Assembly: GCA_023388955.1 (NCBI GenBank)
Contig: JAEWFH010000136.1
Coordinates: 1 to 14,058, forward strand
From: Pseudomonadota bacterium
GTDB taxonomy: Bacteria; Pseudomonadota; Gammaproteobacteria; Xanthomonadales; Xanthomonadaceae
Direction of reading: 5' to 3'
DNA: 14,058 nt
This document shows positions 1-7,187 of the stretch, in pieces. The notes below the pieces were generated by a model, which had not been told where the DNA came from, searched no databases, and saw nothing but the letters and a program-made list of their open reading frames with translations. Numbering within the stretch: the stretch's first letter is position 1; every line of letters starts with the position of its first letter. Both the position numbers and the translations under genes were made by a program.

Positions 1-986
1 ACGTACCACGGGAACACCGCCTCGCGGGCATACGGCAACCATCGCCGGGGGCGAGCGAGCAGCACCTTTCCCCAAGCCAGCAGGGCCATCAGCGCCGTCC
101 ACCAGTACAGCGCATGGGCTGCCCGCGAGACCAGCCACCAGGTCTCCGGGGACAGGCCGGTGGAAACACCGGGTGGCAGCACGCGCCCGGCCACGCGCAG
201 GCCCATGTATACCGTGGCACCGCCGAGCGCGAGCCACGCCAGGCGCCAGCGCAGGCGGACCAGCGCGTCCCAGAACGCGTCCTTGCGGGCCACCAGCAGG
301 CCGATGACGAACACCGGCAGGTACTCGGCATGGTTGGCCCAGTCGTCCGCGAGGGCGTGGGTGCTGGGATAGCGCGGATCCAGCCATACCAGAGTCGCCA
401 TCATCCACAGCGGTGGCAGGGTCCACAGCAACCAGCGGCCTCGGGTGCACAGCCGGTCCGGCCAGCGCGTTGCCCGGGTATGGCGCAGCAGCGTCCAGCC
501 GCCCACTGCCAGCAGCGTGTAGGTCCACAGGTACGGCAGGTACCACAGGTGGTTCCAGGTGAAGCCGTAGGCTGCACCCGCGAAGCCCGCTTCCGGCCAC
601 GGCCGCAGCTGCAGGTAGCGGGCAAGGAAGGAAAGGAAACCGGGTTCGATCGTGCCCAGCATGCGTGCCTCGCAATAGGCCTGGATCGGTACGACGAAGG
701 CGATGCCCGCCGCCAGCGGGACCAGAAGGCGCCAGCTGCGGTCGCGAACCCACTGCAGCGGCGTGCGTCGCGGCAGGACCAGGCCCAGCGCGATTCCCGA
801 CAACAGGAACAGCAGGGCCATCCGCCAGCGGTTGACCAGCACCATCGGCCATTCCACCCAGCCGAGCAGGTACTGGCTCTTCACATGGAAGCCCCAGCCG
901 TCCACGTAGACCATGCCCACGTGGTAGAGGATCAGCGTCGCGAAGGCGGCGACGCGCAGGGTGTCGATGTCGTGGCGGCGTTCCAT
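1..986 (-). CDS. Acyltransferase-3 family integral membrane protein (3' end outside window)
   Basis: The frame is open from an ATG at 986 to the left edge, giving 328 codons without a stop, so the C-terminus is missing. The N-terminus (HDIDTLRVAAFATLILYHVG, residues 5-24) has the family pattern of a conserved Arg in a first membrane helix ending in a conserved His (His22). A second conserved block, RMALLFLLSGIAL, lies at 55-67, and NHLWYLPYLW at 145-154 matches the HLWYL motif common in OpgC/MdoC-like members. Many hydrophobic helices alternate with Arg-rich loops. The last visible residues (REAVFPWY) normally precede the final helices, so perhaps 40-60 residues are lost. The family moves acyl groups (acetyl, succinyl and others) onto extracytoplasmic sugars or glycans; the substrate here cannot be read. 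It is divergent from the LytTR regulator, a likely controller. Family membership is solid; the specific role is unknown. Confidence 0.88.
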   Translation of the reverse strand, partial: MERRHDIDTLRVAAFATLILYHVGMVYVDGWGFHVKSQYLLGWVEWPMVLVNRWRMALLFLLSGIALGLVLPRRTPLQWVRDRSWRLLVPLAAGIAFVVPIQAYCEARMLGTIEPGFLSFLARYLQLRPWPEAGFAGAAYGFTWNHLWYLPYLWTYTLLAVGGWTLLRHTRATRWPDRLCTRGRWLLWTLPPLWMMATLVWLDPRYPSTHALADDWANHAEYLPVFVIGLLVARKDAFWDALVRLRWRLAWLALGGATVYMGLRVAGRVLPPGVSTGLSPETWWLVSRAAHALYWWTALMALLAWGKVLLARPRRWLPYAREAVFPWY

Positions 987-999
987 TGCGGTTCCGGGA

Positions 1000-1028
1000 C
1001 GGGGCGGAATTGCAGCTTCCCCGCCCCG
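1000..1028. repeat. Inverted repeat in the acyltransferase/LytTR divergent spacer
   Basis: CGGGGCGG (1000-1007) is perfectly complementary to CCGCCCCG (1021-1028) across a 13-base centre. It lies 14-42 bases upstream of the acyltransferase start codon, where an operator or a 5'-leader hairpin would sit. In GC-rich DNA an 8-bp repeat may be chance. No clear -35/-10 pair for the leftward gene was found around it. Confidence 0.3.
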
Positions 1029-1119
1029 CGTCCCCACGCGCAGCCCGCAAGTGCTTGATCCTCCGGTAAAAGTGACGAACGGTGGAATGCAGGGACCAAC
1101 CGCGCCCGTGCCCACCCAC

Positions 1120-1137
1120 GGTCCGTAGAATCGGACC
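1120..1137 (+). promoter_or_regulatory. Candidate -10 box inside a perfect inverted repeat, LytTR gene
   Basis: The sequence reads GGTCCG (1120-1125), TAGAAT (1126-1131), CGGACC (1132-1137): two perfect 6-bp arms around a 6-base core. The core differs from the TATAAT consensus at one position. A start about 7 bases downstream would fall on or next to the A of the ATG at 1139, which would make a leaderless mRNA; no Shine-Dalgarno sequence is visible there. The symmetric arms could be an operator that blocks the -10 box. No good -35 hexamer is present at the normal distance. This is inference from spacing and symmetry. Confidence 0.4.
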
Positions 1138-1138
1138 C

Positions 1139-2038
1139 ATGTCCACCGCTTCCCTTGCGCAACAGGCCGTCGCGCCGCCGGACCGCCAGCCGCCGACCGC
1201 GACCGCCGGGCGCCGCCGGATCCTTGAGTCGGGCTTCTGGATCTCGGACGCCGTCATCGGTACCGCGTTCGCGGGCGCCGCCGTGCATCTGGACCATGTC
1301 CGCGAGGAACTCGCCTATGCCGCGTGGGAACCGTGGGTCTGGGAAGGGTCCAGCCGGCTCATGGTGCTGCTGCTGGTGCCCTTCGTCGTGTGGTTCACCG
1401 CGCGCTGGCCGTTGCACCTGGACACCTGGCGGCGGCACCTGCCGCTGTACTTGGCCGCCAGCCTGGCGTGGTCGATGCTGCACGTCGCGGGCATGGTCCT
1501 GCTGCGCGAGGGGGCCTACGCGATGCAGGGACTGGACTACGACTTCGGCGACGTGCTGCGGCAGTTCGGCTACGAATACCTCAAGGACGTCCGCAGCTTC
1601 GCCGGCATCGTGCTGGTGCTGCATCTGTACCGGTTCGTGCTGCGGCGGCTGCAGGGCGAGGCGGCACTGCTGGCGCCGCCGGACGATGGCAGCGAAGCGA
1701 TCGAGCCGGTGGAACGGCCGGAGCGCTTCCTGGTGCGCAAGCTGGGGCGCGAGTTCCTGGTTGCCGCCCGCGACATCGAACATGTGCAGGCCTCCGGCAA
1801 CTACGCGAACCTGCAAGTGCACGGCCGTGCGTATCCCCTGCGGACCACGCTGGCCGAACTGGAAGCGCGCCTGGACCCGGCCCGTTTCGTGCGCGTGCAC
1901 CGCAGCTGGATCGTCAATCTCGACGAGATCGCCTCGATCGAACCGCTGGAAAGCGGGGATGCCCGCCTGACCATGCGCAACGGCGCGCAGGTGCCATGCA
2001 GCCGGCGCTACCGCCACCGCCTGCGCCCGGACCCGTAG
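1139..2038 (+). CDS. Membrane-anchored LytTR-family DNA-binding transcriptional regulator
   Basis: This 299-residue protein has about four hydrophobic helices (roughly 33-51, 73-90, 101-122 and 152-169), a linker rich in Pro and Glu, and a C-terminal LytTR domain (about 196-295). The domain is recognisable by IEHVQASGNYANLQVHG (213-229), then PLRTTLAELEARLDP and RFVRVHRSWIVNLDEI (249-264), the typical LytTR core. There is no response-regulator receiver domain, so it is not a normal two-component partner; the membrane part probably senses or anchors. The ATG at 1139 is preferred over an in-frame GTG at 1082, because the extra 19 residues look like read-through of the promoter region and a TAGAAT box sits directly before 1139. 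It is divergent from an acyltransferase gene, its likely target. A hairpin follows the stop. Confidence 0.9.
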   Translation: MSTASLAQQAVAPPDRQPPTATAGRRRILESGFWISDAVIGTAFAGAAVHLDHVREELAYAAWEPWVWEGSSRLMVLLLVPFVVWFTARWPLHLDTWRRHLPLYLAASLAWSMLHVAGMVLLREGAYAMQGLDYDFGDVLRQFGYEYLKDVRSFAGIVLVLHLYRFVLRRLQGEAALLAPPDDGSEAIEPVERPERFLVRKLGREFLVAARDIEHVQASGNYANLQVHGRAYPLRTTLAELEARLDPARFVRVHRSWIVNLDEIASIEPLESGDARLTMRNGAQVPCSRRYRHRLRPDP

Positions 2039-2071
2039 GGCGCAGTAGCCGCCCCGGCGGCGTATTGCGCC
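2039..2071 (+). terminator. Two-step hairpin directly after the LytTR stop codon
   Basis: GGCGCA (2039-2044) pairs with TGCGCC (2066-2071), and inside it GCCGCC (2048-2053) pairs with GGCGGC (2056-2061) around a CC loop. The two stems are separated by small GTA and GTAT internal bulges. The structure begins at the first base after the TAG stop. There is no T-run downstream, so it is not a textbook intrinsic terminator; it could still end transcription or protect the 3' end of the mRNA. Confidence 0.45.
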
Positions 2072-2156
2072 GGATCCCACGGCACCCGCGCCCCTCCTAC
2101 ACGCCCCTCCAACACCCGCTCTGCTTGTCTCGTGGACCCCCCACGGAGCCAAGCCG

Positions 2157-3206
2157 ATGGCCAGCAGCAAGTCCGCGAAAAAAGCGAGCGCCAAGAAGTC
2201 CGTCTCCGCAGGAGCCGACCCCGGACCGCCAGGCGGCAAGGCGGCACGCAAGGCCGCGCGGGTTGCCGGGGAGCAGCGCGAGATCCAGGAGGACATCGAC
2301 GCCAAACCGAAGAAGAAGAAGGCGAAAAAGGCCCCGGCGAAGACCGGCGCCCGCAAGCAGCCGCGCAACCCGATGCCGGCCCAGCACCTGGAAAAGCCCG
2401 GTAACGAACATGAGCTCGACCTCGCCCCGCGCTACCTTGCGCCCGACTACCGCGGCAGCGGCAAGCTCGAGGGCATGGCGGCGATCATCACCGGTGCCGA
2501 TTCCGGCATCGGCCGTTCGGTCGCGGTGCTGTTCGCGCGCGAGGGCTGCGATGTCGCCGTGCTGCACCTGGACGAGGACGAAGACGCCGAGACCACCCGC
2601 AAGGCGGTCGAGGCCGAGGGCGCGCGCTGCCTGGTGCTGGCCGGCGACGTGGGCGACACGAAGTTCTGCGAGAAGGCGGTCAGGAAGACCCTCAAGACCT
2701 TCGGCCGGCTGGACGTGCTGGTCAACAACGCCGCCTTCCAGCAGCACGCCCAGTCGATCACCGACATCACCGACCAGCAGTTCGACCAGACCCTGCGCAC
2801 CAACATCGGCGGGTACTTCCGCATGGCGCGCGCGGCGGTGCCGCACATGCAGGAGGGCGCTAGCATCATCAACACCGGCTCGGAGGTGGCGTTGTTCGGC
2901 AGCCCGCAGCTGCTGGACTACTCGATCACCAAGGGCGCGATCCACGTTTTCACCAAGTCATTGGCCTCGCAGCTGCTGGGCAAGGGCATCCGGGTGAACT
3001 GCGTGGCGCCCGGGCCGGTATGGACGCCGCTCAACCCGGCCGACCGCCCGGCGGAAGACGTGGCGAAGTTCGGCCAGGACAGCGACGCCGGCCGCCCCGC
3101 CCAGCCCGAGGAAATGGCCCCCGCCTACGTGCTGCTGGCCTCGCCGGTGTGCTCGAGCTACATCAACGGCGCGATCCTGCCCGCGATGGGCGGTCCAAGG
3201 GGATAG
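2157..3206 (+). CDS. YghA-like SDR oxidoreductase with lysine-rich N-terminal tail
   Basis: This 349-residue short-chain dehydrogenase/reductase shows the Rossmann glycine motif TGADSGIGR (112-120), NNAA (190-193), and a catalytic tetrad Asn216, Ser242, Tyr255 (YSITK) and Lys259. The catalytic part (about 75-349) resembles E. coli YghA and Bacillus YdaD-type proteins, including the RGSGKLEG segment ahead of the nucleotide fold and NCVAPGPVWTPL after the active site. That group is described as NAD(P)-dependent aldehyde or alcohol reductases; the substrate here is unknown. Residues 1-72 are an added low-complexity tail rich in Lys and Ala (clusters at 5-14 and 50-62), longer than in YghA (about 294 residues in total). 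The ATG at 2157 has a GGAG ribosome binding site at 2145-2148, supporting the long form. It appears to be a single-gene unit, and its stop codon touches that of tamB. Confidence 0.92.
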   Translation: MASSKSAKKASAKKSVSAGADPGPPGGKAARKAARVAGEQREIQEDIDAKPKKKKAKKAPAKTGARKQPRNPMPAQHLEKPGNEHELDLAPRYLAPDYRGSGKLEGMAAIITGADSGIGRSVAVLFAREGCDVAVLHLDEDEDAETTRKAVEAEGARCLVLAGDVGDTKFCEKAVRKTLKTFGRLDVLVNNAAFQQHAQSITDITDQQFDQTLRTNIGGYFRMARAAVPHMQEGASIINTGSEVALFGSPQLLDYSITKGAIHVFTKSLASQLLGKGIRVNCVAPGPVWTPLNPADRPAEDVAKFGQDSDAGRPAQPEEMAPAYVLLASPVCSSYINGAILPAMGGPRG

Positions 3207-6200
3207 TCAGCGCTCGGTCCGCCAGTTAACCGAACCACGATTCTCCACCGTGCTCGACTCGATCTCGATGTCGAACCCGCGCGAGAGCAGGTACTTCAGC
3301 GTCAGCACCTGCCCGGTGCCCAGCAGCGACACGCCGTAGCTGACGTACAGCTTCGGGGACAGGTACTTGCCCACGCCCAGCACGCTGCCGCCGAGGGCGC
3401 GGCTCTGCATCAGGCCGGCTTCGTCCAGCCCGATGTGCTCGCCCAGGCGCGAGGCGAGCAGGCCGCTGCCGGCGGTCAGGGCGGCGCTGGCGGCGTTGAG
3501 TTCGCCGCGCTCGGCACCGGTCAGGGTCGACAGCGGGCGACCCAGGGTCAGCCAGGCCAGCGCCTCGGACTGGGAGCTGGCGGGATTGGCCCAGACCTCG
3601 GCCTCCAGGTTGCTGACCCGGCCGGTGACGTTGACGCCGGCGGTGACCTCGCCGATCACGCGCTCGGCGACCAGGTTCACCACCGGGTCGGAAATCGGGT
3701 CACTGGACCAGGTCAGCCGACCCTGGCGCACGCGCAGGTCCTGGCCGTAGGCGCGGTAGCGGCCGCGGAGGTCGAGGTGGCCCGACGCCGTCATCTCGCG
3801 ACCGGGCAGCGAGCGCACGCGCAATTGCCCGCCCAGCCCGGCGTCCAGCCCGAAGCCGGTCAGCTCGACGTCCTCGCCCACGCGCAACACCAGGTCCATG
3901 TGCAGGGGCGTCGCCGGGCCGGCGGCGTCCTCCGGGTCCATCGGGTCCAGCACCACCACGTCCCCGGATGGCGACACGCCGCTGTCCAGGTCCTCCAGGT
4001 CGATGCGCGCCTCCGGCACGGTCACCGAGCCGGTCAGGCGCAGCGGCTCGCCGGCGCGGTAGTGCACCTGCAGGTCGGGGCTGGCGGTGGCGTGCAGGTC
4101 GGCGGTGTCGACCACCAACACGTCCTCGCCGGTGATCGACAGCTCCAGCGGGGTTTCCTGGCCGCGCCAGCCCAGGCTGCCGTCGACCCGCAGCACGCCG
4201 CCGCCCTCGCCACCGGCGGCCGGGGTGGTGCGCAGGCTGCCGGCAATGCGTGCGTTGCCGTCGGCCAGGGCATCGAGCTGGACGGCCCCGTCCTCGATGC
4301 GGATCGCCAGCGCCGGCAGCTCGGTACGGAAACCGGTGAGCCGCGCCTGGCCGCCGATCGCCGGCGCGTCGCGGGTGCCGGCCAGCTGCATGCTGGCGGT
4401 CAGCAGGCCCTCGGGGGCCACGATGTCGGGCGAGAACAGCTCCAGCCAGGTCAGCTCCTGTACGCGCAGGTCGAGCTGGCCGTTGAGCGGGGCATACGCG
4501 TCCCAGCCGGTGACCACGGTCGCGTCCAGCCGGCCCTCCGCGTTGAGGTCGGCACCGAGGACGGCGTCGATCCCCTGTGGCCGCAGCTCCGCGTCCAGCC
4601 GCAGGTTGCGGTAGGCGAACAGCGCGTTGCGGGCACGGTCACTGCTGCGGATCCCGCCGCTGGCCGAGTCGACCCGGACGTGGCCGGCCCAGCCGCTGCC
4701 CTGCGGGCGCAGCAGTGCGTCCACGTCGACCTCGCCATCCAGCACCCAGGGCCGGCCCGGTTCCTGTTCCGGCAACCACGCCGCCAGCAGCGACAGGGGC
4801 AGGCCGTCGCCGTTCACTTGCAGGCTGCGCGGCCAGTCCGCCTGTGCGCACAGCGTGCCGCCGGCGCTGGACGCCAGGCAGGCGCCGTCCAGGCGCACGC
4901 TGCCGCCGCCGAGTGCGAAGCGTGCCGGCTGCTGCAGCGTCCAGCCGGCACCGCGCGCCGGATCCAGTTGCAGGCTGCCGATCTGCCCCTGCCAGCCGGG
5001 CCCGCCCTGGCCGACGCTTCCGGACAGCGCCAGGGTGCCCGGTTCGCCGCTTGCTTCGCCTTGCACCTCCATCTGCCGGAGGGTGCCGGTGGCGGTGGCG
5101 TCGACCCGGTCCAGCGCAATGCCCGCGTTGACGCCGCTGGCATCCAGCTGCAGCGTCCCCGCCCGCCCTCCGGAGGGCAGGGTGCCGGCCAGGTGGATCG
5201 AGTCGGCGGTGTATCCGCTCCACGACAGGCCGTTGCCTGACAGGTCGGCGTTGATTCCCGGGAGCGGCAGGGGACCGTCCAGCCGCACCTCGCCCTGCAG
5301 GGTGCCGCCAGCACCCGGCAGCAGGTCCGAGAGGTGCAGCGGACGCAGGTCGATGTCGGCCTCGATCGCCTCGGCCAGGGTGCCGCGGGCGTCGATGCGC
5401 GAACGGCCGACCGACAGCGCGGCCTCGCCCTCGAAGCGGCTGGCCTCCGCTCCCACCGCCCCGTGCATGGCGAACCGGACGTCGCCGTCCAGCGCACGCC
5501 CGCGCAGGTTGCCGCCGATGCCGGTGAGCGCGGCCTCCAGCTCCAGCCCGCCGTCGTCGCGCGTGTCGCCGGTGGTGGCCAGCTGCCCGTTGACCGCTCC
5601 GTCCCAGCCCGGCGCGAAATAGCCGGGATCGAAGCCGCGCAACTCGCCCTGCACGTCCCAGCCCAGGCCCGGCGCCCAGGCAACGTGGCCGCTGCCTTGC
5701 AGCTGCCCGCCGGGCATGACCACCTCCAGCATGGGCAGCGCGAGGCGCTGCTTGTCGCCGCGGCCGTCCAGCCGCACCGTGGCCTGCTGTTCGCCGCGGT
5801 CGAGCCGTGCCTCGCCGTGGACCGCCCACTCGTCCAGTACGCCGGAGATGCCGAACTCGCCCGAAGCACGCAGCGCCGGCGTGTCCGGCGCGCCGCCCCA
5901 TTCCAGCCCACGGGCGGCGACGCCGGCGCGGAACCGGCCGGCACCGGGCTCGCTGAAGTCGCCGTTGCCGGTTACCCGCACGGTGCCGCCGAGCAGCTCC
6001 AGCTCCAGCGGGTCGACGTCGATCGACTGCTCGGCCAGGTGCACGCGCGAGGGCAGCATGCGTACGTGGAAGTCGCCCTGGTGCAGCTCGCCCTGCATCC
6101 GTGCATCGCCGGCCACGCCGGTGACCCGCAGCTGCAACTGCAGCGGATCGGCTGCCGGCGTTGCCTCCGGGCCGGTCAGCAGCCCAAGGTCGAGGGCATC

Positions 6201-7187
6201 GGTGAATGCGTCCAGCTGCCACTGCGGTGCCTGCGCGCTGGCCATGCCCGGCCCGGCATCGACCGGCGCGCCGGGCTCGCCGCGCAGGCGCAGGGTGGCG
6301 CGCACTTCGCCGGGCGCGCGCCCGGCGATGGCGACCGCCAGGTCGGACAGATCGCCGCGCGCCACCAGGCCCAGCCGCGCCGGCGTGCGTCCCGCCCGCG
6401 CCGGCAGCACCGCGGTGGCCAGCAGGTCGGTGCGGTAGTTGTCGCCGGGTGCGTATTCGCCCTCGGCGGTGAAGCGGCCACGGTCGGTGTCGGCCCCCAC
6501 GCCGCGCAGCACCAGCCGGCCGTCCTCGGCCAGCAGGCCACCGCGCAGGCGCCGCACATGGATCACGCGCTCGCCGGGTGCGGCATCTTCGCTGAGCACG
6601 GTGAAGTCATCGACACGGATGTCGTCGGCCTGGATGGCCAGCGGCGGCGCGATGCCGGGCAGGACGTCGGGCCACTGCGGCAACCGGAACGGCGCCTCGG
6701 TGCGGGGCAACAGCAGGGTCGCGCCTTCCACCTCCAGAGCGTCCAGCCGCAGCCGCTTGCCCAGCAGCGGTCCCAGCGCCGGGTCGATCCGCACCCGGCG
6801 CGCGAAGAACTCCAGGGTGCCGGTCTCGCACGGGGTGTCGGCCGTCGGCACGCACTCGGCATCGCGCTGGCGCGGCATCGAGAAGCGCACGTCGTACAGG
6901 GTGAGCGGGCCGGAGGCCGGACCTTCCGCACGCTCCCAGGCCAAGGTGGTGTCGGCGGGCAGCCGGGCCACGATCTGCGCCATCAGGAACTCGCGTCCGC
7001 CGATCGTGCTCAGCAGCCAGTAGCCGATGGCGACCAGTACCAGCACCAGGCCGCCGGCGACCAGCACCGAGCGCACCGCCAGCTTGCGCAGCCTGGCTTC
7101 GCGGCGGGCGCGCAGGTCACTGATGCGGGCCTCGCGGTCCTCGGCCGTCGGCTCGCCCGGGCCGGGCTTGCGGAACACCGGCGCCAT
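3207..7187 (-). CDS. tamB: Translocation and assembly module protein TamB
   Basis: This 1326-residue protein has one N-terminal membrane anchor (about 38-60) after a charged cytoplasmic stretch, a very long repetitive region rich in beta-strand-like Gly/Asp/Leu segments (AsmA-like bridge), and a C-terminal DUF490/TamB domain from about 950. The end is diagnostic: VGKYLSPKLYVSYGVSLLGTG, followed by LKYLLSRGFDIEIES. E. coli TamB is slightly shorter at 1259 residues. TamB is anchored in the inner membrane, spans the periplasm, and partners TamA. The pair is linked to insertion of some outer-membrane proteins, and AsmA-like members are linked to phospholipid transport. The start ATG at 7187 overlaps the tamA TGA by one base (TGATG), implying coupled translation. 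The only four cysteines are two close pairs (112/120 and 770/780), probably disulfides. The gene ends with no gap against the convergent dehydrogenase gene. Confidence 0.96.
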   Translation of the reverse strand: MAPVFRKPGPGEPTAEDREARISDLRARREARLRKLAVRSVLVAGGLVLVLVAIGYWLLSTIGGREFLMAQIVARLPADTTLAWERAEGPASGPLTLYDVRFSMPRQRDAECVPTADTPCETGTLEFFARRVRIDPALGPLLGKRLRLDALEVEGATLLLPRTEAPFRLPQWPDVLPGIAPPLAIQADDIRVDDFTVLSEDAAPGERVIHVRRLRGGLLAEDGRLVLRGVGADTDRGRFTAEGEYAPGDNYRTDLLATAVLPARAGRTPARLGLVARGDLSDLAVAIAGRAPGEVRATLRLRGEPGAPVDAGPGMASAQAPQWQLDAFTDALDLGLLTGPEATPAADPLQLQLRVTGVAGDARMQGELHQGDFHVRMLPSRVHLAEQSIDVDPLELELLGGTVRVTGNGDFSEPGAGRFRAGVAARGLEWGGAPDTPALRASGEFGISGVLDEWAVHGEARLDRGEQQATVRLDGRGDKQRLALPMLEVVMPGGQLQGSGHVAWAPGLGWDVQGELRGFDPGYFAPGWDGAVNGQLATTGDTRDDGGLELEAALTGIGGNLRGRALDGDVRFAMHGAVGAEASRFEGEAALSVGRSRIDARGTLAEAIEADIDLRPLHLSDLLPGAGGTLQGEVRLDGPLPLPGINADLSGNGLSWSGYTADSIHLAGTLPSGGRAGTLQLDASGVNAGIALDRVDATATGTLRQMEVQGEASGEPGTLALSGSVGQGGPGWQGQIGSLQLDPARGAGWTLQQPARFALGGGSVRLDGACLASSAGGTLCAQADWPRSLQVNGDGLPLSLLAAWLPEQEPGRPWVLDGEVDVDALLRPQGSGWAGHVRVDSASGGIRSSDRARNALFAYRNLRLDAELRPQGIDAVLGADLNAEGRLDATVVTGWDAYAPLNGQLDLRVQELTWLELFSPDIVAPEGLLTASMQLAGTRDAPAIGGQARLTGFRTELPALAIRIEDGAVQLDALADGNARIAGSLRTTPAAGGEGGGVLRVDGSLGWRGQETPLELSITGEDVLVVDTADLHATASPDLQVHYRAGEPLRLTGSVTVPEARIDLEDLDSGVSPSGDVVVLDPMDPEDAAGPATPLHMDLVLRVGEDVELTGFGLDAGLGGQLRVRSLPGREMTASGHLDLRGRYRAYGQDLRVRQGRLTWSSDPISDPVVNLVAERVIGEVTAGVNVTGRVSNLEAEVWANPASSQSEALAWLTLGRPLSTLTGAERGELNAASAALTAGSGLLASRLGEHIGLDEAGLMQSRALGGSVLGVGKYLSPKLYVSYGVSLLGTGQVLTLKYLLSRGFDIEIESSTVENRGSVNWRTER

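Noticed and set aside
114..1058. Plus-strand open frame of 314 codons at the left edge
   Set aside because: Shadow of the minus-strand acyltransferase, whose translation has clear membrane helices and family motifs.
1082..1138. GTG start at 1082 for the LytTR protein
   Set aside because: The extra 19 residues show no helix or domain and would cover the TAGAAT palindrome; kept only as an alternative.
932..2368. Minus-strand open frame of 478 codons opposite the LytTR gene
   Set aside because: Composition is Arg/Gln/His/Ala/Gly-rich with no domain pattern; it spans two real genes and an intergenic hairpin. It is a GC-rich antisense shadow.
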